A stretch of 64,000 bases of DNA from Methylocystis parvus OBBP. Its GTDB lineage: Bacteria; Pseudomonadota; Alphaproteobacteria; Rhizobiales; Beijerinckiaceae. The notes under the pieces are model-generated. The model ran no database searches. It was given only the letters and a program-made list of their open reading frames with translations, and was not told the origin of the DNA. Location of the stretch: NCBI RefSeq assembly GCF_027571405.1, contig NZ_CP092968.1, forward strand, positions 1,550,001 to 1,614,000, written 5' to 3'. The position numbers and the translations under genes are program-made. This document shows, in pieces, positions 1 to 8,680 of this stretch (positions are counted from its first letter, which is position 1; each line of letters begins with the position of its first letter).

Positions 1-74
1 CCCGCCTCTTCCACTTTGTCTCATTCGCGGAAAAGTCTGCCGCAACCTTCATCCGGCATGAAAAAAGCGCATCC

Positions 75-413
75 TCACGCCGGGGCGCGCGCTGGCTTGA
101 CCGGGCCGACATCGACCTGAATCTCTTCTCCTTCCACACGCAGCGGATAGGGATGAAGCGCGTTTCGGACGGCGTGCGTGACGCATTTGCCGCTCGCGCA
201 ATCGAAACCCCATTGGTGATGCGGACACATCACCTTTCGCCCGTCGAAACTGGCCTCGGTCAGAGGCATGTCGGCATGGGGGCAACGCCCGCGATAGGCT
301 TTGAGTTCGCTGCCTGCCGGCCACACCACGAGCACGCTCTTCTTGCCGGCCTGAAACAGTCCCATGCCGCCTTCGCTCACGGCGCTAATGTGACAAATTG
401 CGGTGTAGGCCAT
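75..413 (-). CDS. Rieske [2Fe-2S] ferredoxin-like protein
   Basis: A 112-residue single-domain Rieske protein. The two cluster-binding motifs are visible: CPHADMPL near residue 44 and CPHHQWGFD near residue 63, giving the Cys-x-His and Cys-x-x-His ligand pairs. It has no signal peptide or membrane segment, so it should be a soluble cytoplasmic electron carrier or the ferredoxin of an oxygenase. The start at 413 is chosen over an in-frame ATG 24 bases upstream because GGGAGG stands 8 bases before it. No oxygenase or reductase gene lies beside it in this window, so the partner is unknown. The family is clear; the specific role is not. Confidence 0.85.
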   Translation of the reverse strand: MAYTAICHISAVSEGGMGLFQAGKKSVLVVWPAGSELKAYRGRCPHADMPLTEASFDGRKVMCPHHQWGFDCASGKCVTHAVRNALHPYPLRVEGEEIQVDVGPVKPARAPA

Positions 414-477
414 CGCGATCGCCTCCCAGCGGACCATGCTGACGGTCTCGACGCAAGTTGCGGACCAGCATCAATCC

Positions 478-503
478 GCCCCGCCGCATCGGGACGGCGG
501 GGC
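478..503 (-). terminator. Hairpin downstream of the glycoside hydrolase gene
   Basis: A 9-bp perfect GC stem (GCCCCGCCG / CGGCGGGGC) with an 8-base loop lies about 30 bases after the stop of the minus-strand glycoside hydrolase gene. It is not followed by a run of T, so it is a weak candidate for an intrinsic terminator or an mRNA 3'-end stabiliser. Confidence 0.4.
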
Positions 504-531
504 CGATATGCCGCTCTGACGCCTATCCGGG

Positions 532-2700
532 TTAGAATGTCCCAGACTGCGTGAAGCTCTGCCCGCCGGCCGTGTAGGTCGCGGTCCAGCTATCGCCCGA
601 AAGGTCGCGCTGGACGCCGTTCCCGTTCATTTGCGCGGCGAAAGTCCCGGAGCCCGGATTGATCGTCTGTCCTGGACCCAGCTTGAACGAATAAACGAAA
701 CTTGCGCCGGTCGTGTAGCTCTGCGCGATCTGCCCGCCGAAGGTATTATAGGAGCCGTTATAGCTCGCATTTGTCGACGGGACGGCGATTGTCACCGTGA
801 GCGCCGTGATCTGCGTCGTCGTCGAGAGAGTGAGGTCGTCCTCATAATACCAGGGGCCAGCGGCGTTGCGCCGGCTGGAGAAAACCGCGGGCCCGGCTCC
901 GCCGCCGCCGGGAGGCGCGCTTGCGGCGATCGTCAGAGCGAGCGCGGTCGTCGCGCTCAGCGCGCCGCTCGTCCCCGTTATGGTGAAGGCGCTGGTTCCC
1001 GCCGGGGCGGAAGCGCCGGCGGTCAAAGTGAGCGTTGTCGAAGACGTCGCACTGGGCGGATTGAAACTCGCCGTGACGCCGGCCGGCAGGCCGGTTGTGG
1101 AGAAGGCGACATTGCCGTTGAAGCCGCCGCCAGGCGCAACTGCGATCGTCGCCGTTCCCGACGCGCCTTGCGTCATCGACAGGCTCGACGGATTGGCCGA
1201 CAGCGTGAAGCTGGGATTGACCGGACCCGATTGTCCGGCGAGGACGATCGTCGTCAGCGAATAAGGCGCGACCGCGATCGAGAAGGACGTCCCCTGCCCG
1301 CTGACATTCGTGGAGGTGACGCCGCTGCTCGCGGGCGTATACGAATAGACCGTCGCCGCGCCCGACGGCGTGAAGCCGGAGAGCGTTACATTGGCGTTGA
1401 TCGTATTGTTGCGGTCCTTGTTGATGAGAAGCAACGCCAGGCCGCCATTCGCCTGCTTCGCCGCATGCGTCGTCAGCAGCGCGTTGCTCGACGTCGTCGC
1501 AACGAGCGTATCGCCCGCCCTGCCCAGAAGCGAGACCATCCGCATGCCGTGATAAGTCGGAAAAAGCGTGTTTGCGGCGGGCTCGCCGGATTGTCCATTC
1601 GACAGGACGCCATAGTCGCCGTAATTGGACGTCCCGAAAAGGCTGCCCGAGGCGTTGCCCCAAACGGCCCCGTTATGCAGGCCCCAGACGTCGACATTCG
1701 CCGCGCCTTGCCCGATCCAGGTCGCCATATTGTCGGCGGTGAACATCGCATTGACGATGCTCAATGTCTGCTTTCCGGGATTGTATGAAACCGAATTGGT
1801 CTCCGTGACCATGATCTCGATCTTCGCGGCGTTGGCGCCGCCATATTGCGTGATCAGCGTTTTGAGTTTCGCCGTCATGGCGGCGACGCCGGTCGTCGGA
1901 TGCTGGGGCGCGGCGAGAAGGCCGGCGTCCGATTCATTGTAAGGGTCTTGCGGATACCAATGCACCGCGACGAAATCGATCGCCGCGCCGCATTGCGCCA
2001 GCACATTGCTGTTCCAGTCGGGCGCGACGCCGTCCGGCCATCTTCCCGGCGCCGCCAGCACGACGCCGATCTTGATCGTCGGATCGATCGCCTTCATCGC
2101 ATTGGCGAATTGCACGACATTGCGTCCATAGGTCGCCGGATCATGCTGCGCGTGCAGATCGGTCTCCCATGCGGAGCCATATTGGCCGTTGCCATAGACC
2201 TCGTTGCCGATTTCCCAATATTTGACGCCATAGCCCTTGGCGATGTTGGCGTAGCGGACCCAGGCGGCCGCGTGATTGGGATCGCCGCCGCCGTTTCCGG
2301 CGGGATTCGAGCCGTAATTTACGGTGAGGATCGGCGTCGCGCCGACGCTGCGCGCGACGCCCATGAAGGCGTCGAAATTGTTATTGGGATTGGCGTAGCT
2401 CCCCTGCCCGGGGACGATCGAGTTTGTCTGCCAATTATAGACGTCCGAGGTCGAACCGCCGGGATAACGCAGCGCCGCCACGCCAGCCTGCGTCAACAGC
2501 GCCGGAACCGCGGCGTCGCGCAGATTGGCGTCCCACACCGCCGTATTGAGGCCCCACGCCGTCGCGGGGATTTTCGTCAGGCTCGCCGCTGCGTCGACGG
2601 CGACGGCGGCGGAAGTTTGCGCTTTGGCGGAAGGCTCGGAAACAACCATAGCAAGTGAGACCAAGACGGCGGCGCTTGTCGCGCGGACCCATTCAATCAT
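532..2700 (-). CDS. Secreted modular glycoside hydrolase, clan GH-A, arabinofuranosidase-like
   Basis: A 722-residue protein with a signal peptide (hydrophobic segment near residues 5-25, then AKAQ). The N-terminal half resembles GH-A clan enzymes such as GH51 alpha-L-arabinofuranosidases. The motif EIGNEVYGNG near residue 165 holds the likely acid/base Glu, and VTETNS near residue 298 the likely nucleophile Glu. After about residue 495 comes an Ig/putidacoccus-style beta domain rich in Ser, Thr and Gly, then a Gly-Pro linker and a C-terminal beta-rich domain with cellulose-binding character. The ATG at 2700 is preceded by AGGGG at 6 bases; a TTG 15 bases upstream is less likely. Probably exported to act on a polysaccharide; substrate unknown. 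Confidence 0.75.
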   Translation of the reverse strand: MIEWVRATSAAVLVSLAMVVSEPSAKAQTSAAVAVDAAASLTKIPATAWGLNTAVWDANLRDAAVPALLTQAGVAALRYPGGSTSDVYNWQTNSIVPGQGSYANPNNNFDAFMGVARSVGATPILTVNYGSNPAGNGGGDPNHAAAWVRYANIAKGYGVKYWEIGNEVYGNGQYGSAWETDLHAQHDPATYGRNVVQFANAMKAIDPTIKIGVVLAAPGRWPDGVAPDWNSNVLAQCGAAIDFVAVHWYPQDPYNESDAGLLAAPQHPTTGVAAMTAKLKTLITQYGGANAAKIEIMVTETNSVSYNPGKQTLSIVNAMFTADNMATWIGQGAANVDVWGLHNGAVWGNASGSLFGTSNYGDYGVLSNGQSGEPAANTLFPTYHGMRMVSLLGRAGDTLVATTSSNALLTTHAAKQANGGLALLLINKDRNNTINANVTLSGFTPSGAATVYSYTPASSGVTSTNVSGQGTSFSIAVAPYSLTTIVLAGQSGPVNPSFTLSANPSSLSMTQGASGTATIAVAPGGGFNGNVAFSTTGLPAGVTASFNPPSATSSTTLTLTAGASAPAGTSAFTITGTSGALSATTALALTIAASAPPGGGGAGPAVFSSRRNAAGPWYYEDDLTLSTTTQITALTVTIAVPSTNASYNGSYNTFGGQIAQSYTTGASFVYSFKLGPGQTINPGSGTFAAQMNGNGVQRDLSGDSWTATYTAGGQSFTQSGTF

Positions 2701-2836
2701 CAACAGCCCCTGCAAAATCGTTACGGCGTCATTGCGCGTTTCGCACGGGCCCGATGAAAAGAGCTTTGAACTGAAACGCCGAATTGTATCGATTGCTATA
2801 GCTTGCGCTCTTACAGGCGCCGGCCGGGCGGAGAAT

Positions 2837-2871
2837 GAAAACGCCCCGCGGCCTGTTCCAACCGCGAGGCG
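2837..2871 (-). terminator. Intrinsic terminator of modA
   Basis: Read on the minus strand just after the modA stop: a 10-bp stem CGCCTCGCGG / CCGCGGGGCG (one T-G pair), loop of 10 bases, then TTTTCATT. Placement and shape fit a rho-independent terminator. Confidence 0.6.
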
Positions 2872-2893
2872 CCGCTGAGGCCTTTTGGAGACG

Positions 2894-3697
2894 CTATTTG
2901 AGCACGACGAATCCCTGTTCCGCGAAGCTCGGCTTGGCGGCCTTGCTCTTCAGGAAAGCAAGGAGTTTCTCGCCGTTGTCCGTCGCATTCGACGTCAAAG
3001 CGATCGGGTAGACGATGGGCGGATGCGTATTGGCCGCGAAGGTCGCGACGATCTTCACCTTGGGCTCCGACTTGGCGTCGGTCAGATAGACGATGCCGAG
3101 CGGAGCCTCCTCCCGCGCGACGAACATCAGCGCCGAGCGCACATTGTCCGTGAAAGCGAAGTGAGGCTCGACCGTGGTCCAGAGATCGAGTTTCTCCAAC
3201 GCCGCCTTGGCGTATTTGCCGGCGGGCACGGATGCGGGATCGCCCGTCGCGACCTTGCCGGACGCGATCGCCGCTTCGAAAGCCTCCTTCGTAAAAGGAA
3301 GCTTCGTCAGCTTCGAGGATCGCGGCGCGACGACCACGAGCGAATTGCCGAGAAGATCCGAACGCGTATCCGCCTTGATGAGATTTTTTCCGGCGAGATA
3401 ATCCATGGAGGCTTCGTCGGCGGCGATGAAGACCTCGGCCGGCGCGCCGGACTCGATCTGCTTGGCGAGCGCCATCGAGCTGGCGTAGCTGGTTTTCAGC
3501 TCGACGCCGGTTTTCGCCTTGAACGCCGTCGCCGCCGAGTCCAGCGCGTTTTTGAGGCTGGCGGCCGCGAAGACCGTGACCGTCTGCGCGGACGCCGGCG
3601 GCGCGGCGGACGTCGTGGGCGCGGGCGCTTCGGCGCGGACCGGCGCGGAAGCGAAGGCTAACGCGAGCGCCAGGCTAACGCCAAGAAATCTGAACAT
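2894..3697 (-). CDS. modA: Molybdate ABC transporter substrate-binding protein ModA
   Basis: A 267-residue periplasmic binding protein. It has a Sec signal peptide ending in PVRAEA near residue 24, then an Ala/Pro linker and a ModA-type lobe (VTVFAAASLKNAL, oxyanion-binding serines, TSYASSMALAKQIESGAPAEVFIAADEASM region from about residue 70, with LGNSLVVVAP). It should bind molybdate or tungstate in the periplasm for import. The ATG at 3697 is chosen because the signal peptide begins there and AAGGAA lies upstream; more upstream in-frame sequence lacks secretory character. No modB or modC is adjacent, which is unusual. It diverges from a regulator gene with a similar ligand-binding fold. Confidence 0.88.
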   Translation of the reverse strand: MFRFLGVSLALALAFASAPVRAEAPAPTTSAAPPASAQTVTVFAAASLKNALDSAATAFKAKTGVELKTSYASSMALAKQIESGAPAEVFIAADEASMDYLAGKNLIKADTRSDLLGNSLVVVAPRSSKLTKLPFTKEAFEAAIASGKVATGDPASVPAGKYAKAALEKLDLWTTVEPHFAFTDNVRSALMFVAREEAPLGIVYLTDAKSEPKVKIVATFAANTHPPIVYPIALTSNATDNGEKLLAFLKSKAAKPSFAEQGFVVLK

Positions 3698-3798
3698 GGG
3701 CGGTTTTCCTTGATCGCGGCGGCCCCGACGGTCGCCGGCCGAAGCGACATGCCCCAGCTTGCGGGAACATGCATATTTTACAACAAGTGCCGAGTCAT

Positions 3799-3813
3799 GC
3801 GTAAAATTCACGC
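3799..3813. promoter_or_regulatory. Candidate operator between modA and its divergent regulator
   Basis: The 248-base divergent intergenic region is AT-rich compared with its surroundings and holds an imperfect palindrome, GCGTAAAATTCACGC. Related half-elements stand nearby (ATGCATATTTTAC around 3769 and GTAAATC near 3835). This fits an operator for the divergent HTH regulator, but binding is inferred only from position and symmetry. Confidence 0.4.
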
Positions 3814-3945
3814 AATGCAAGGCCTCGCTCTGGCGTAAATCTAACAATTTGCATATATCTTCGCCTGTGAGTTTTGAGAAATCGCCTTTCGGAACCGTTG
3901 TTATTATGCGAAATTTACGGGAGCTCCGGAACGACAGGACGCCGA

Positions 3946-4833
3946 ATGTCAGAATATTTCACGACCAAAGAGCTGGCGTCCCTGCTGCGCGTGAAAGAGC
4001 GCAAGGTCTATGATCTGGTTTCCAGCAAGGCGCTTCCGGTCCGGCGCGTGACGGGCAAGTTACTGTTCCCGAAAGAAGAGATTCAGTCCTGGATCGCGGC
4101 GAGCGGCGCCGCTGCGCAAGCGCCGGCCCCGGCGCAGGAAAGCGCTCAGACGCCTCTTGTCATGGCGGGCGGACATGATCCTCTACTGGAATGGGCGCTG
4201 CGGGAGTCGCGCTCGGGGATCGCGGCCCTGCTCGACGGCGCGCTTGACGGCCTGGCGCGATTCCGGGACGGCGGCTGCCTCGCCGCCGGGCTGCATATTC
4301 CCGAGAAGAACGCCGCCGACTGGAATGTCGGCGCGGTCAAGCGGGAATTCGGGCGGGAGCCGGTCGTGCTGATCGAATGGGTCAAACGAACGCGCGGGCT
4401 CATCTACAAGCCGTCGTCCAGAAAGGTCGAGCGTCTCGCGGATATTGGCGAGCTCCGGTTCCAGTCCCGACAGCCGGAAGCCGGAAGCGAGCTCGTGCTC
4501 GGCGCGCTGCTGGCCAAAGAGGGTCTGCGAAAATCGGATTTGCAGAGCGTCGATTCCGTCGAACGAACGGAAACGGATCTCGCAATCGCCATCTCGAACG
4601 GTCACGCCGATGTCGGGCTGGGGATCGAGGCGATGGCCCGACAATTCGGGCTCGCCTTCTCGCCGCTCCTCGTCGAGCGTTTCGATCTCCTGATCTGGCG
4701 CAAGGCCTATTTCGATCCGCCCTTCCAGGCCTTTATGAGCTTTTGCGCAAGCGCGCCCTTCCGCTCCCGCGCCGAAAGTCTCGGCGGTTATGACGTCGGT
4801 CGTCTCGGGTCCGTGCATTTCAACGGTCCCTGA
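3946..4833 (+). CDS. HTH (excisionase-type) regulator with periplasmic-binding-like ligand domain
   Basis: A 295-residue protein. Residues 1-50 form a MerR/excisionase-type helix-turn-helix (YFTTKELASLLRVKERKVYD, then LLFPKEEIQSWI). After an Ala/Pro linker, residues 70-290 look like the PBP-superfamily domain found in ModE-like one-component regulators, the same fold as molybdate-binding proteins (for example the LVLGALLAKEGL and DVGLGIEAMARQFGL segments). It diverges from modA, so it probably senses molybdate or a related oxyanion and controls modA. The start was placed at the ATG beginning the HTH; upstream in-frame sequence is non-domain. The family assignment is by pattern; the ligand is inference. 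Confidence 0.75.
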   Translation: MSEYFTTKELASLLRVKERKVYDLVSSKALPVRRVTGKLLFPKEEIQSWIAASGAAAQAPAPAQESAQTPLVMAGGHDPLLEWALRESRSGIAALLDGALDGLARFRDGGCLAAGLHIPEKNAADWNVGAVKREFGREPVVLIEWVKRTRGLIYKPSSRKVERLADIGELRFQSRQPEAGSELVLGALLAKEGLRKSDLQSVDSVERTETDLAIAISNGHADVGLGIEAMARQFGLAFSPLLVERFDLLIWRKAYFDPPFQAFMSFCASAPFRSRAESLGGYDVGRLGSVHFNGP

Positions 4834-4848
4834 CCGCAAGCTTGGACG

Positions 4849-5718
4849 TCAATTTCCGTCGACGGTTTCATCGGACCAGCGGACTGAACGGAAGGCCCGG
4901 GCGATCGCCTCCGCGCGCGCCGTCTGCGTCGCATCGGGATCGTCTCCCGCTTTCACGCCGTCGCAAGCCGAACGCGCCAGCTCCAGCAGCGCCGCCTTGG
5001 GATAGACCTGCCCGGCGCGTCCGTCATGCGCGCGGAAGTCGCAGGCGCAGACAGTCATGAGCCGGCCGAACCGATCCGGGGCGTCGAAAGCGCCGAGCCG
5101 CTCGAGCATCGCCGCGACCGGTCCGGCGCGCATTTTTGAAACGCGATGCACGCGCTCGCATTCGGCGAGCGCCAGGAGAGCGAGTTCGCGGCATTCGGGC
5201 GGGACGTCGAAACGCGCGGCGATCCCTTTGATGCGCGGCGTCCCGCGCTCAATATGCCGGTAATGCGCCGGCAAATGTTCGCGCGGCGAGTCGGATTTGC
5301 CGACATTCATGACGAGAAGCGCGAAACGCACGGAAAGCGGCGCGGCGACCGCGGCCGCCTCGTCGAGCCCGTTCATGAGATGCGGGCCGAGATCGACGTC
5401 GCTTTGCCCCTCCGACATTTGCGGCACGCCGAAGAGCGCGGCGACTTCCGGAAGGACGATCGCCAGCGCGCCGCAAGCGCGCAGGGTCGCGATCATTCGG
5501 GACGGCGCCGCGCCCATGATCCCGCGACGGAGCTCCGCCCATACTTCGTCCGGCGCGGCGCCCTTCAGGACGCCGGCGTCGACTTGCCGGGACATCAGGA
5601 CCAATGCGTCGACGTCCGGCTCGTCCGTCTGCGCCTCGGCGAGGAGCGACGCCATTCGGAGAAGGCCGAGACCAGGATGGGTCTGGCCGAAATCGGTCGG
5701 CGGAACGTCTGATGTCAT
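4849..5718 (-). CDS. CCA-enzyme C-terminal-like protein with degenerate HD domain
   Basis: A 289-residue protein resembling the HD and arm domains of bacterial tRNA nucleotidyltransferase (Cca), without the nucleotidyltransferase head. The region ARFALLVMNVGKSD (about residues 132-145) aligns with the HD motif LCHDLGKG of E. coli Cca from memory, but the His-Asp pair is replaced (Met-Asn-Val), so the phosphohydrolase metal site is lost. The following HYRHIERGTPRIKGIAARF and CRELALLALAECERVHR match the Cca pattern. It may bind tRNA-like RNA without catalysis. The start is uncertain; an in-frame ATG at 5826 is possible but its added sequence looks unrelated. It runs convergently to the regulator gene. 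Confidence 0.6.
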   Translation of the reverse strand: MTSDVPPTDFGQTHPGLGLLRMASLLAEAQTDEPDVDALVLMSRQVDAGVLKGAAPDEVWAELRRGIMGAAPSRMIATLRACGALAIVLPEVAALFGVPQMSEGQSDVDLGPHLMNGLDEAAAVAAPLSVRFALLVMNVGKSDSPREHLPAHYRHIERGTPRIKGIAARFDVPPECRELALLALAECERVHRVSKMRAGPVAAMLERLGAFDAPDRFGRLMTVCACDFRAHDGRAGQVYPKAALLELARSACDGVKAGDDPDATQTARAEAIARAFRSVRWSDETVDGN

Positions 5719-5929
5719 GCGATTGTCGGATTTCGCCCAGAGGAAGTCATGAATAAGCAAAGCGCTTGCCGGGCGGGGAAAGCGGGGGGAGAGTTTCTGA
5801 AGGCGCGAAATTGGCGGACTTGCCATCGCGACGCGCCAATCATAGCTCTTGAGAGCCGCAACGCAGCGGCGCGACGTTGCGCGCTGCGTTCAAGCGGACG
5901 AACAGGCATTCGGTCGCCAGGCTTTCCCG

Positions 5930-6124
5930 ATGTTTGATCTCGACACTGCCTTACGGGCGATCGCCGGCGCCGCTCTCGCGCTTTTTCTGACGCCCGCCAT
6001 CCGCCCCCTCGGCCTCTCCCCGCGCGCCGCCCGGCTGTGCCAGCAGGCGTCGCTCGTCTTGATCGGCGTCGCGATGGCCGGAGCGCTGGCCGCCACGGTT
6101 CTGTGGTTTATCGACGGACATTGA
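5930..6124 (+). CDS. Small predicted membrane protein (hypothetical)
   Basis: A 64-residue protein with two hydrophobic stretches, about residues 8-24 (AIAGAALALFLTPAI) and 42-60 (SLVLIGVAMAGALAATVLWF), separated by a basic loop with four Arg. It is probably an inner-membrane protein. No ribosome-binding site stands out. No family is recognised. Composition and third-position GC match neighbouring genes, which is the main reason to accept it. Confidence 0.5.
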   Translation: MFDLDTALRAIAGAALALFLTPAIRPLGLSPRAARLCQQASLVLIGVAMAGALAATVLWFIDGH

Positions 6125-6276
6125 CCGGAAGCCGCCCAAGGCCGCGACAGTCTGCGCCGCCGCCAACGGAATGGCCGCCGCGTGCGCGAATTCGCGTTCG
6201 AACGGCAAGTGCTTATCAGGCGCCGACGGTTCTTCTGCGAGCATGTTATGAAAGGCTGGAATCGGGTGATAGCGCA

Positions 6277-6804
6277 GTGGGATATTGGCCAGAACATATT
6301 ATCGAAGGCGAACGTCTCGACCTCTCGCACGTCGAACCGTTTCAGTTGAATTGCTACGTCAAGAATCTGGACAGGACGTTGTGCCTCGACGTCGTGTTTT
6401 CAAACCATTGTTTTACGGAAGCCTTCAAGGAAGGGGAACACGCGCCTGCCTTGAAAATCATGGATGGAAGCAGCCCGCGCGCTTTCGATAGACGACGATA
6501 CGCCTTATCCGCCCACTTGCCTGGGTTAGTGCGATCACTTCCCGGCGCCGCGGTCTGGCAAACGCCAACTGAGCGAAATTATATGTATTTCATGGCGTTA
6601 ATTGATGGATCTGGGCGCGACTATCAAATGTTCTTTCATCTCAAAAAAGAGAAAGGAAGCGCCGACTTGAGGTTGAGAGTGGAGAGCGCCTATTCTGTTG
6701 AGCGCGCGGGAGCCCTGATCAAGAGTTCAACAAAGGTTCGCTTCCCGGTTCTCTGCCAGAAAGTTTTTCAGAATCAATTGCTCAGATTCCATACGAAGCG
6801 TTAA
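6277..6804 (+). CDS. Hypothetical protein of lower GC content
   Basis: A conserved-looking 175-residue open frame. Its beginning is unclear: the in-frame sequence upstream of 6277 reads as low-complexity Arg/Pro, so I place the start at a GTG (VGYWPEHIIEGERL). Alternatively it begins in the upstream frame. It is mixed alpha/beta with no signal peptide or membrane segment. Features include CYVKNLDRTLCLDVVFSNHC and NYMYFMALIDGSGRDYQMFFHLKKEKG, and it ends in a basic tail. The DNA is more AT-rich than its surroundings, which suggests horizontal acquisition. I do not recognise a family, and no function is proposed. Confidence 0.5.
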   Translation: MGYWPEHIIEGERLDLSHVEPFQLNCYVKNLDRTLCLDVVFSNHCFTEAFKEGEHAPALKIMDGSSPRAFDRRRYALSAHLPGLVRSLPGAAVWQTPTERNYMYFMALIDGSGRDYQMFFHLKKEKGSADLRLRVESAYSVERAGALIKSSTKVRFPVLCQKVFQNQLLRFHTKR

Positions 6805-6814
6805 TCCAACAAAG

Positions 6815-6840
6815 AAAAAGGCCCCCCGAAGGGAGCCTTA
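6815..6840 (-). terminator. Intrinsic terminator-like hairpin
   Basis: On the minus strand AAGGCTCCC TTCG GGGGGCCTT is followed by TTTCTTTG, a stem with a TTCG tetraloop and a T tract. It lies 12 bases beyond the hypothetical gene ending at 6804 but points the other way, so it would end minus-strand transcription coming from the tRNA-Gln side. On the plus strand the T tract is missing. Confidence 0.6.
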
Positions 6841-7255
6841 ATCACTCGCCGGCCCCTTGGTTATCTCGCGTTGCGCGTGGACCTTCCAAAGAAGGCGGGT
6901 AGAGGCTGTTTCAGGCGATCGGGCCTCTAGGGCAGAGATATTAGCGCAATATCTCACGTTGGCAATACCCCACGTCGGCAAGAGCCCATGTTGGACGCGG
7001 CTACTTGAGTTGATCAGTCGCCTTTGCCCGAGGCCGCCTTCCCCTGCTCTTCTCACCATGCCGCCCATAACCCGCCGCCACAATGGCCGGCCATGAGCCT
7101 TGCGAACACGCGCGAGACGGCGTGACCGCCGTCGCAGCCTGGCGCCTCTGCTGCCGGCAGGCGAGCGTCGCCGTGTCAGACCTCGCGGGCTGGCGACATA
7201 ACGGCGACATTTTTCAAGCCGCTGGTGACACGCTTTCGTAAATTATTGATTTTAT
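6841..7255. other. Non-coding stretch between terminator and tRNA-Gln
   Basis: About 415 bases with no open frame I can support. Short frames exist on both strands but none has a convincing start or family. The minus strand between tRNA-Gln and the terminator at 6815-6840 could be a transcribed, non-coding 3' region or a remnant of a lost gene. Nothing specific is identified. Confidence 0.4.
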
Positions 7256-7329
7256 TGGCTGGGGGACCTGGATTCGAACCAAGATTAACGGAGTCAGAGT
7301 CCGCTGTTCTACCGTTGAACTATCCCCCA
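7256..7329 (-). tRNA. tRNA-Gln (anticodon CUG)
   Basis: The minus strand folds as a cloverleaf. The acceptor stem pairs TGGGGGA with TCCCCCA; the D arm is GTTCAACGGTAGAAC; the anticodon stem GCGGA/TCCGT encloses the loop CTCTGAC, giving anticodon CTG; the T arm is CTTGG-TTCGAAT-CCAGG. Discriminator G and an encoded CCA (7256-7258) follow, 74 bases in all. This reads CAG codons. Confidence 0.95.
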
Positions 7330-7552
7330 ACGGGCCGGCGCTGCGGCGCTATGGCGGCTCGTGATCTAGAGAGAGCCGGGCGCGCTGTCAACCGCCTCCT
7401 CGAAGGTCGACGCGCGTCGTCGCGTCCCCAGCCGCGCCTACGGCGTTCGCCGCGCCACTTGCGGGAGGCGTCGCAATCCTGCATGTAAGACGTTTAACGC
7501 GAAATGGTCGCTCGAGCGGCGAAAACGCGGCGGATATCGCGGGAGCACGAAC

Positions 7553-8680
7553 TTGGCAGGGACCGATCGGCCTCCACAATCGGGGCCTGGTCTGGAGGCG
7601 GCCACGGCTGGGCGCGCGGGGGGCGCGCAAGCCGCGCTGGCGGCGGGAGCGACGGGCTCGGCCGGACACGCTTCCCATGGAAATGGAAACGGCCATACAT
7701 ACGCCGCGCTCGATCTCGGCACCAATAATTGCCGTTTGCTCATCGCCCGCCCGGAGCGGCGCGCCCGCCGGCGCAATTCGGATTTATTGCGCGTCGTCGA
7801 CGCCTTCTCGCGAATCGTGCGGCTCGGAGAGGGGCTCGGCCGCGCCGGGCGCATCAGCGAGGCGGCGATCGAACGAACCATCACGGCGCTTGAAATCTGC
7901 CGCGACAAGATGGAGGCGCGCGGCGTCACCCGCGCCCGCCTCGTCGCCACGCAAGCCTGCCGCGGCGCCGCCAATGGCGAGGAGTTCGTGGGCCGCGTCC
8001 GCGAGCGCACCGGCCTGGAGCTGGAAGTCATCGACCGCGAGACGGAAGCGCGATTCGCCGCGCGCGGCTGCGGCTCTCTCGCCGATCCGCAGGCGGCGAG
8101 CGTGCTGCTTTTCGACATTGGCGGCGGATCGACCGAGCTCGTCTGGCTCACCCGCGCGCCGGCCGCCGAGGAGGCGCGCGACCTTCACAGCTGGACGTCG
8201 CTGGAACTCGGCGTCGTGACCCTCGCCGAGCATTTCGGCGGCCGCATCGTGGACGCCAAGACCTTCGCCGCGATGAAGCGGCACGCGCTCGACGCGCTCG
8301 AAAGCTTCGTGAAGGAGACGGCCGAGATCCGCCGCTGTTCGCGCTTTCACCTGCTCGGCACCTCCGGCACCGTCACGACGCTCGCCGGGGTGCATCTCGG
8401 GCTCGAGCGTTATGACCGGTGGCGCGTCGACGGCCTGTGGATGAGCGACGCCGAGGCGACCAAGGCGATCCAGCGGCTGCGCGGCATGGATTTCGAGGCG
8501 CGCGTCGCCAATGGCTGCATCGGCCCGCAGCGCGCCGACCTCGTGCTCGCGGGCTGCGCTATATTCGAAGCCATTCGCGAGACCTTTCCCGCCGCCCGCA
8601 CCCGCATCGCGGATCGCGGCCTGCGCGAGGGCATGCTGCTGGAGCTGATGGAGGCGGATGGAGTCCTCAACGGCGCATAG
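7553..8680 (+). CDS. Ppx/GppA family phosphatase (exopolyphosphatase-like)
   Basis: A 375-residue member of the Ppx/GppA family, which hydrolyses polyphosphate or pppGpp in the cytoplasm. After a Gly/Ala-rich leader of about 48 residues come the ASKHA-fold motifs: AALDLGTNNCRLLIA (phosphate 1), FDIGGGSTELVW near residue 188 (phosphate 2) and LLGTSGTVTTLAG near residue 264. The catalytic Glu would lie in the segment DRETEARFAARG. At 375 residues it is the short form without the C-terminal HD domain of E. coli Ppx. The start is a TTG preceded by GGGAG at 7 bases; no better ATG exists. The rlmE gene that often follows in alphaproteobacteria is missing here. Confidence 0.85.
   Translation: MAGTDRPPQSGPGLEAATAGRAGGAQAALAAGATGSAGHASHGNGNGHTYAALDLGTNNCRLLIARPERRARRRNSDLLRVVDAFSRIVRLGEGLGRAGRISEAAIERTITALEICRDKMEARGVTRARLVATQACRGAANGEEFVGRVRERTGLELEVIDRETEARFAARGCGSLADPQAASVLLFDIGGGSTELVWLTRAPAAEEARDLHSWTSLELGVVTLAEHFGGRIVDAKTFAAMKRHALDALESFVKETAEIRRCSRFHLLGTSGTVTTLAGVHLGLERYDRWRVDGLWMSDAEATKAIQRLRGMDFEARVANGCIGPQRADLVLAGCAIFEAIRETFPAARTRIADRGLREGMLLELMEADGVLNGA

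Noticed and set aside
6838..7083. An 81-codon minus-strand frame ending in the terminator
   Set aside because: No convincing start, domain or codon pattern; its stop falling in the hairpin could be chance.
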